24,220 nt of DNA from Tieghemiomyces parasiticus (taxonomy: Eukaryota > Kickxellomycota > Dimargaritomycetes > Dimargaritales > Dimargaritaceae), in NCBI GenBank assembly GCA_027575765.1, contig JANBPT010000746.1, forward strand, positions 1 to 24,220, in the 5' to 3' direction. Under the pieces are notes generated by a model, which did no database searches, was not told the origin of the DNA, and saw nothing but the letters and a program-made list of their open reading frames with translations. This document shows, piece after piece, positions 19,853 through 24,220 of the stretch (its first letter is position 1; each line of letters starts with the position of its first letter). The position numbers and the translations under genes were made by a program.

Positions 19853-21497
19853 TCAGGGGGCCTCGTAACCCAGCTCGGTTCCGAAGGGCGGATCGGTGTC
19901 GCCTGCCGGAGATTCATTGTAACCGGTTAGGCGGGAGGTTGGTAAGCTGGGCTTCTTGTCAAAGTGGTACTTGCCGCTGGTCTCGTTCTGCCAGGAAAGC
20001 CGCCGCAGGATCAGATAAACCGGGGTATATACTAGGTTAGTAAGGGCGTCCGTGTGGGGGGGGGGATTACAAGCTATGCTCCTTTCCTCCCGTGTCTAAA
20101 GAGTCCTACCTTAAGCTGGTCGTGCAGGGTTTGGCTCTGGAGCTTCATCGATTCCCAAGTGTCGAGCTGCGAATTGCGCCGGTCGGCTAAGCCCTGCTGA
20201 AGGGCTCCGTACTCGCTATCTACCACCGACTTGCGCTTGCGGAGGAGCTGGGCCACGTCCTGGAGTGACGGGCCGGGCCGGGGCCCGCGTTCAGCCAGCG
20301 CTTTTTCCAGGTCAGCCAACCTCTGACGCAAGGCAGCGTTCTCCTCACGCACCTGGGCTAGGTCGTCCGTGGACGCGGTTGGGGGTGGTGAGGAGGTTAC
20401 CAGGTCCTCGGCCTTGATTGGGGGCGTGGCCGGCCGCGGGAGCGGGGCGGGTGGCGGTGGCATCAGCACGCTGGCGTCCGGGGAGGGCTGCGCGGGGGCC
20501 AAAGAGAGGGCCTCGACCGTCCGCATCGCTTGAGGGCTACCAGTCGTGTCGAAGGGCCGCGGGGACAGCGGAGACAGGGCGTACGCTCCCACCCCGGAGG
20601 CACCGCCCGGTGGGTGGGTGCTCGATCCGGGCGGGAAAGGGCCCAGCGTACCCGGGGGTCCTGACGGCGGGTAGAACCCGGGACTGGGCGGAAAAGTACC
20701 CAAGCCGGGGGGACCTTCAGGCATCCGTGGGGCGATGGTGGCCATACCGGGCACCCCGGGCCCGACGGTCACTGCGGGTGGCCGGTAAAGGTTGGCGGTC
20801 GGGGTCGGCGCGCCACCCGTCAGATACTCGTTGGCACGGGAAAAATTGGCGGCAATCTCGGCTAGTACGGGTGGCCGTGGTGGGATGGGCTGCTTAGTGG
20901 CCATGTAGAGGTGCTGGCGTAAGTTGTTGCCCTCCATCTCTAGCGTTTGAATGGCGAGGTGCAACATATCAATGTACTCTTTAGCTTTTTGCATGATAAT
21001 CACAGATGACGGTTTGGCAGCGTGGAGGGACGGGACGACGTCCCGCAGCTGGTAGAGTACATCGCGTTGGTGGTGGCGGCGCTGGCTCATATACATTTTG
21101 CGGAGAAAGTTATGGAGGGGTGGTGGTGTGCCGGGCAAGGAGGGGAGAGGAGCAGGTAAAGTAAGTACGGCGGGCTTGACACAATCCACCTATAATGAGG
21201 GGGGGGACCAACAAGTAGTGTCTATTCAACCTACCCGGCGTTCCAATTCGTTATGGTTCTTGCGCTTCTTGCTACAGGTCAGTGGGCGGTAGGGGAGACC
21301 GTGGGGTAGAGGGCATGGGGTAGGTGAGTAGCCAAAAAGTGGATTCGGCGAGCTGGCCAAGCTGTCGGCCGGTCGCTCGCTGTGCTCCAATACTAGGTTA
21401 TGCGTTGCCGCCGTGACTTGAAGGCACTTGCAGCTTACCGAGTGGGTGGCCCGGTGGCACTGTTGTGTTCATATTCCTCGGCACTTAAATCCGACAT
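19853..21497 (-). CDS. Myc/Max-type bHLH leucine-zipper transcription factor (four exons)
   Basis: Exons: 21439-21497, 21235-21271, 20110-21081 and 19853-19987, total 1203 nt, 400 residues. Introns are 167, 153 and 122 nt, and all joins keep frame (phase 2, 0, 0). The start ATG has ACC before it and an in-frame stop about 70 bases upstream. The 37-nt second exon supplies RKKRKNHNELERR; exon 3 continues RRHHQRDVLYQLRDVVPSL. This gives the class B signature H26-x3-E30-x3-R34 that specifies CACGTG. Helix 2 (about 57-74, KAKEYIDML) runs into a short leucine zipper with L72, L79 and L86. Residues about 95-265 are proline/glycine-rich, probably an activation or disordered region. A second coiled coil (about 269-298, REENAALRQRLADLEKALAE) and heptad-like helices to about 356 follow. 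The last exon encodes SGKYHFDKKPSLPTSRL and an acidic tail. It should act in the nucleus as a homo- or heterodimer; targets are not shown by the sequence. Confidence 0.88.
19988..20109 (-). other. Intron 3 of the bHLH gene
   Basis: This 122-nt intron opens with GTAGGA after the codon for Lys356, contains a C10 run on the sense strand (G10 at 20056-20065), has TTACTAAC at 20036-20043 as branch site, and ends TTTCCTGGCAG. The branch-to-acceptor distance (48 nt) matches that in the AVL9 intron. Reading through instead gives a stop at 20074, only about ten codons past the donor, and loses a clearly protein-like 44-codon last exon. Confidence 0.8.
21082..21234 (-). other. Intron 2 of the bHLH gene, splitting the DNA-binding basic region
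   Basis: This 153-nt intron starts GTAGGT after GAACGCCGG (Glu-Arg-Arg) and ends ATGAGCCAG before CGCCGCCACCAC (Arg-Arg-His-His). It contains CATAAC about 30 nt before the acceptor and a pyrimidine-rich middle. The sequence is open in the exon 3 frame, so a plain open-frame call wrongly adds 36 residues and loses the basic region. Confidence 0.85.
21272..21438 (-). other. Intron 1 of the bHLH gene
   Basis: This 167-nt intron starts GTAAGC and ends with a long pyrimidine-rich tract, ACTGAC and CTGTAG. The split codon CG|C gives Arg20. The first exon then encodes a short acidic N-terminus beginning MSDLSAEEYEH. Confidence 0.8.
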
Positions 21498-22641
21498 GGT
21501 GTTGACGGTGGAGAGCCCGAGGGTCAGCGTGAGCGACGAGTCGTGGTGGAGAAATGTGGCAACGATTCAGCAGGTAGAGGGAGCCAACTCGGCAGCAGTG
21601 CAAGCGGACTGGGCTGACGTAGAGGGAATAGAAAAGCGGGTGGAGGGGGCCGACTGGGCGTGAATGCGCAAGTGGAATGGATTGGTGGGTGGGAGGATGT
21701 GCAGGCAAGGAAGGCGGCGAGCGCGGTTAGAGAATATATCTTCAGAAGAACAAGATAGAGAGGGATAGTCCCAGGACGAGGCGGTGGGGGCGAAAGAGGG
21801 TGGGCAGGTAGTGCCAACAGTAGGGCGGGGCGGTGCAGAGGGTGGACATCGGGCAAGAGGTGCCAGCAGGGAGGGCGCCCCTAAGGCCACTGCCGAACAG
21901 GGCATGGCCAACTGAAACCCCGTGGGCGGGGGAGGAAAGTGGGCTGGGCAGGCACGCTGGCCCGGGCAATGGAGGGTTGGTCTACTGCAGGGGAGGGCGG
22001 GACGCAGGGGCAAGCCAGCAGCGAACGGTAGGTGGCAATAGCGAGAGACCGGCCGGGCAGAGGCACTTACCTGTTACACGCAAGGAGGTCATGGCCACCA
22101 AAGATTGTGCAATGTATTTAAAGCTGACAAGCGGGCACGTATGGCGGCCTAAAGAGTTACACCATTTGGGCCGAGCGGAGGAATAGGCGGCTCCACTGGC
22201 CAGGTTCCGTGGCAGAGCAAGAAGGTGCGCCGTGCCATATTACCCGACGCCGGCTTACCCCAAAAGTGCTTGATGCACGGCAATTGCAGGCAAGGCCGCA
22301 GGGTCTCTTGAAGGGGGATGTGGATATGGGTCTGGCCAGAACGATTCATGCCATGAGCTCATTCAGCTGGGGCGACGGTGGGAATGCCCATAAGAACGAG
22401 AAGGGAGGGGAGTGTGACGCAGGATTCGCAAGGCGGAGAAGGCCGCAAAGGTGCGCTAGCGCGAAGGTCCTAAGAGGATTTGCCGGTCGTTTTGCCTTAC
22501 TAGGATGAGTCTGCAGTCCCCCCCCCCAGTGCTGAGGGTGGAGAGGGAAGGATAAATTTAGTAATTGGCGTGGTGACCCTGGAAGGCCTACCGTTGGCCG
22601 GTTGTGACGGTGTATTACACCATTCTGACCGGTGCCTTGGA
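21498..22641. promoter_or_regulatory. bHLH gene upstream region
   Basis: About 1.1 kb with no supported gene. From 21498 to about 22060 the plus strand is strongly purine-rich, so the bHLH sense strand carries a C/T-rich leader. Overlapping minus-strand frames of 60-148 codons in this part are proline-, serine- and leucine-rich because of that composition; they look like translated CT-rich DNA, not proteins. A C10 run lies at 22518-22527. Confidence 0.5.
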
Positions 22642-23508
22642 TTACGTGCCGCGCTTAGCGTCATGGGGCCAGCGGCGTAGATCGATGCGATGATTCATTC
22701 GCAGATTTTGGCCGAGCCTAACAGCGGGCCCAGAATTGGCCTTCGGCGCCTTGAAGGGCACCTTGCGCCCATCAGCCTCCGTGTGCTGTAACCCTGCCGG
22801 CACGTTGGTATCCTGCCCAGTCGGCGAAGTACAAAGCACAATCGAAGTGCTGGAGGCTTCCTCTCTACCCTCTGCCCAGTCTACGGGCAAAGGCGAAAAT
22901 ATATTCGGTTATCAACAGTACATGTCATTCAATACACCATTTCACCCGCACCGGTAGGAGTAGACTTGAAAAGGTCGGCACTCGGTCAAATACGAATCGA
23001 TAGGTATCAGCGCTAGTGGCGGTTATCTGCGAATTCACCTGGTCAGCGGCGCCTGGGTGCGGCCGCAACCCCCACGAATACCCTCGATCTGCACCAGCGT
23101 CAGTGGTGGACCTCTGGACGCGGGGTCGTCTCTGGAAGGTATAGGTACGCCCAGGGTGAATAGTAGACCATCGCCGGGGTCGCTCAGGAACGATGGAGCC
23201 GCAGCTCTAGAACGGTACGGCGACCAGTATCGAGGACCATTCTCTGCCGAATCCGAAACGCTGTGGCGTCGTCTCCATAGTCGATTCGCCTCTACCTCCC
23301 CCCCTTCGGCGCTCTTCTCTCGGCGCTTCCAGCGGTCCAGTACCATGGCAACGCCCATGCTCCATGGGAGCCTCCGTCCCCTGCATTGGGTGTACATGGG
23401 GTGCCGACCTGTCGGCTCTCCTGGCGCGCGCTCCGCACTTGCGGCGTTGTCGCCCTCACCGCGACTTGTCATTCCGCCCACCCGCTCATTGCCCTTCAGC
23501 GCAGCCAT
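22642..23508 (-). CDS. Candidate two-exon gene, unknown function (low confidence)
   Basis: A 157-codon frame (23035-23508) begins with ATG (MAALKGNERVGG). A second frame (22642-22880) begins directly after a good acceptor (CCTTTGCCCGTAG with GATAAC 28 nt before it) and ends in TAA; it has no ATG of its own. They can be joined in frame in two ways: donor G|GTATTC at 23081 with acceptor ending 22881 (221 residues), or donor CAG|GTGAAT at 23037 with the later acceptor ending 22865. Visible features are a WKRREKS basic patch, RRRHSVS as a possible kinase site, and a basic C-terminus (NHRIDLRRWPHDAKRG). First codon positions on the minus strand favour G, as in real genes. I recognise no family. 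The plus strand is also open over exon 1, so this may be only the AVL9 upstream region. Confidence 0.25.
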
Positions 23509-23853
23509 CTACGCAGGTGATGAACACTGACCCGACTCTCGTTTGCGGAATGCCCATCTCCCCACTTCTCTCTCTCCCTCTCTTTCTCTTCCTGTCTTAG
23601 CCTGGCTAGCCGCACCACACCCCACTAATCTGCTCTCCTAGGCGTTCCGCCGCGCCCTGTGGCCTGTCCGTCAAACCCGCCACCGCGCCGTCTACTCCTT
23701 GCTGGCTCCGCTCGCAATTTTCATTATCTAGGCCATCTCGCCACCATTTTCCGTGCCATCTCCCTTCGGGTCCATCTGTCCTCCCTGCCGACCCCGCCTC
23801 GACTGTGTTACACGTACTCTTTACCTCGCATTCCTTCGGTTGACTACGACAGG
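23509..23853 (+). promoter_or_regulatory. AVL9 leader and possible divergent promoter
   Basis: The stretch is pyrimidine-rich on the plus strand, most strongly at about 23565-23597 (CTTCTCTCTCTCCCTCTC type sequence), as expected for a fungal leader just before a plus-strand start. A possible leader intron runs from GTGATG at 23517 to CTCCTAG ending 23641 with CACTAATC as branch. A small upstream frame of 16 codons starts at 23550 and would be removed if that intron is spliced. If the candidate gene on the left is real, this is a shared divergent promoter. Confidence 0.4.
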
Positions 23854-24220
23854 ATGGCCAGCGTCAACTTATCGCTACCGGAAACGAAGGACATGGTCCT
23901 GGGGCTACTCGTTGTCGGCTTGTAAGTACATTTCTATCTCCACAGACCTGCGTCAGCCCACGTCGCAGCTGCCGAGGGCTCAAGTCCAACTTGACTTGGA
24001 CTGCCCTAACCCCGCAACGGCCGCCATTCCTCTCCAACTGCACGTCCCCTGACGGTGTCAGCCATCACCAGCAGGGACCCATCATTGAGTACATCTACCC
24101 GCCTCTCGACGACCCTACCTGTCGGCTATCGCCCTACATTCATACAAAACGTCTTCCGAGGAAGAGCACCGATAGCCACGCCTCCGGGTCGCCGGAGTAC
24201 ACTGACACCTTTGAGCTCAT
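23854..24220 (+). CDS. AVL9: AVL9-like (DENN-related) late secretory protein, 5' end only
   Basis: Exon 1 is 23854-23921 and exon 2 runs from 24062 to the window edge; the 140-nt intron starts GTAAGT, has CCCTAAC at 24004-24010 and ends GGTGTCAG. The split codon TT|C gives Phe23, joining VLGLLVVG to FHHQQGPIIEYIYPPL. That reproduces the Avl9 family opening (hydrophobic strand, VVGFHH, G, E, YPPL), known from yeast and human, at the usual distance of about 20 residues from the start. Avl9 is a DENN-related protein acting in late Golgi-to-surface transport. About 75 residues are visible, ending in a Ser/Thr/Asp-rich stretch that may be a lineage insert. ATG 23854 is the first ATG in this frame after an in-frame TAA at 23626. 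The rest of the gene lies beyond the window. Confidence 0.85.
23922..24061 (+). other. Intron 1 of the AVL9-like gene
   Basis: This 140-nt intron runs from GTAAGT to GTCAG, with the branch motif CTAAC at 24006-24010, 51 nt before the acceptor. Reading through gives an immediate TAA, and an earlier CAG at about 23945 would make an impossibly short 24-nt intron that lies before the branch motif. Confidence 0.85.

Noticed and set aside
21082..21189. Start of the bHLH protein at 21189 (opening MDCVKPAVL)
   Set aside because: This lies in intron 2. It leaves the HLH without its basic region, while the spliced model gives a perfect one with proper splice sites.
21524..22013. Overlapping Pro/Ser/Leu-rich minus-strand frames upstream of the bHLH gene
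   Set aside because: Three frames are open at once over the same C/T-rich DNA, which is what a biased leader gives; none has domain-like sequence.
23517..23530. GTGATGA followed by CTGA, resembling snoRNA C and D boxes
   Set aside because: The boxes are only a few bases apart, there is no terminal stem, and no second D box lies at a suitable distance.
23550..23600. 16-codon upstream frame before AVL9
   Set aside because: It is a CT-rich tract that may be inside a leader intron; there is no evidence that it is in the mature transcript.

Overview
The window looks like nuclear DNA of a GC-rich fungus. The evidence is a complete Utp20 (SSU processome), a class V myosin with a fungal Myo2-type length and cargo domain, and the start of an Avl9-family secretory protein. 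Introns are short (about 120-167 nt) with GT...AG ends, and several carry a CTAAC branch motif. No bacterial operon structure, mobile element, rRNA or CRISPR array was seen. The phylum is not fixed by what I can see; an early-diverging fungal lineage is only a guess.

Layout from left to right. 1-126 is the last 41 codons of an unrecognised plus-strand gene. 781-10053 (minus) is an intronless 3090-residue UTP20. 11671-16371 (minus) is an intronless 1566-residue class V myosin. 18081-19199 (minus) is a two-exon gene for a 319-residue F-box/TPR-like/EF-hand protein. 19853-21497 (minus) is a four-exon gene for a 400-residue Myc/Max-type bHLH-zipper transcription factor; its basic region is encoded partly by a 37-nt exon that plain ORF calling misses. 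22642-23508 (minus) is a weak candidate two-exon gene. 23854 to the right edge (plus) is the first two exons of an AVL9-like gene, divergent from everything to its left.

The four complete, confidently called genes all lie on the minus strand, in tandem, separated by 0.65-1.7 kb. Upstream leaders are pyrimidine-rich on the sense strand. The genes do not form one obvious pathway: ribosome assembly (UTP20), polarised cargo transport (myosin V), late secretion (AVL9), likely ubiquitin-ligase adaptation with a calcium site (F-box/EF-hand), and E-box transcription control (bHLH). Myosin V and AVL9 both serve exocytosis in yeast, but adjacency alone is not evidence of a functional link. The least ordinary items are the F-box/EF-hand architecture, the microexon-encoded bHLH basic region, and palindromic CACGTG sites near UTP20 that a protein like the bHLH factor could bind.
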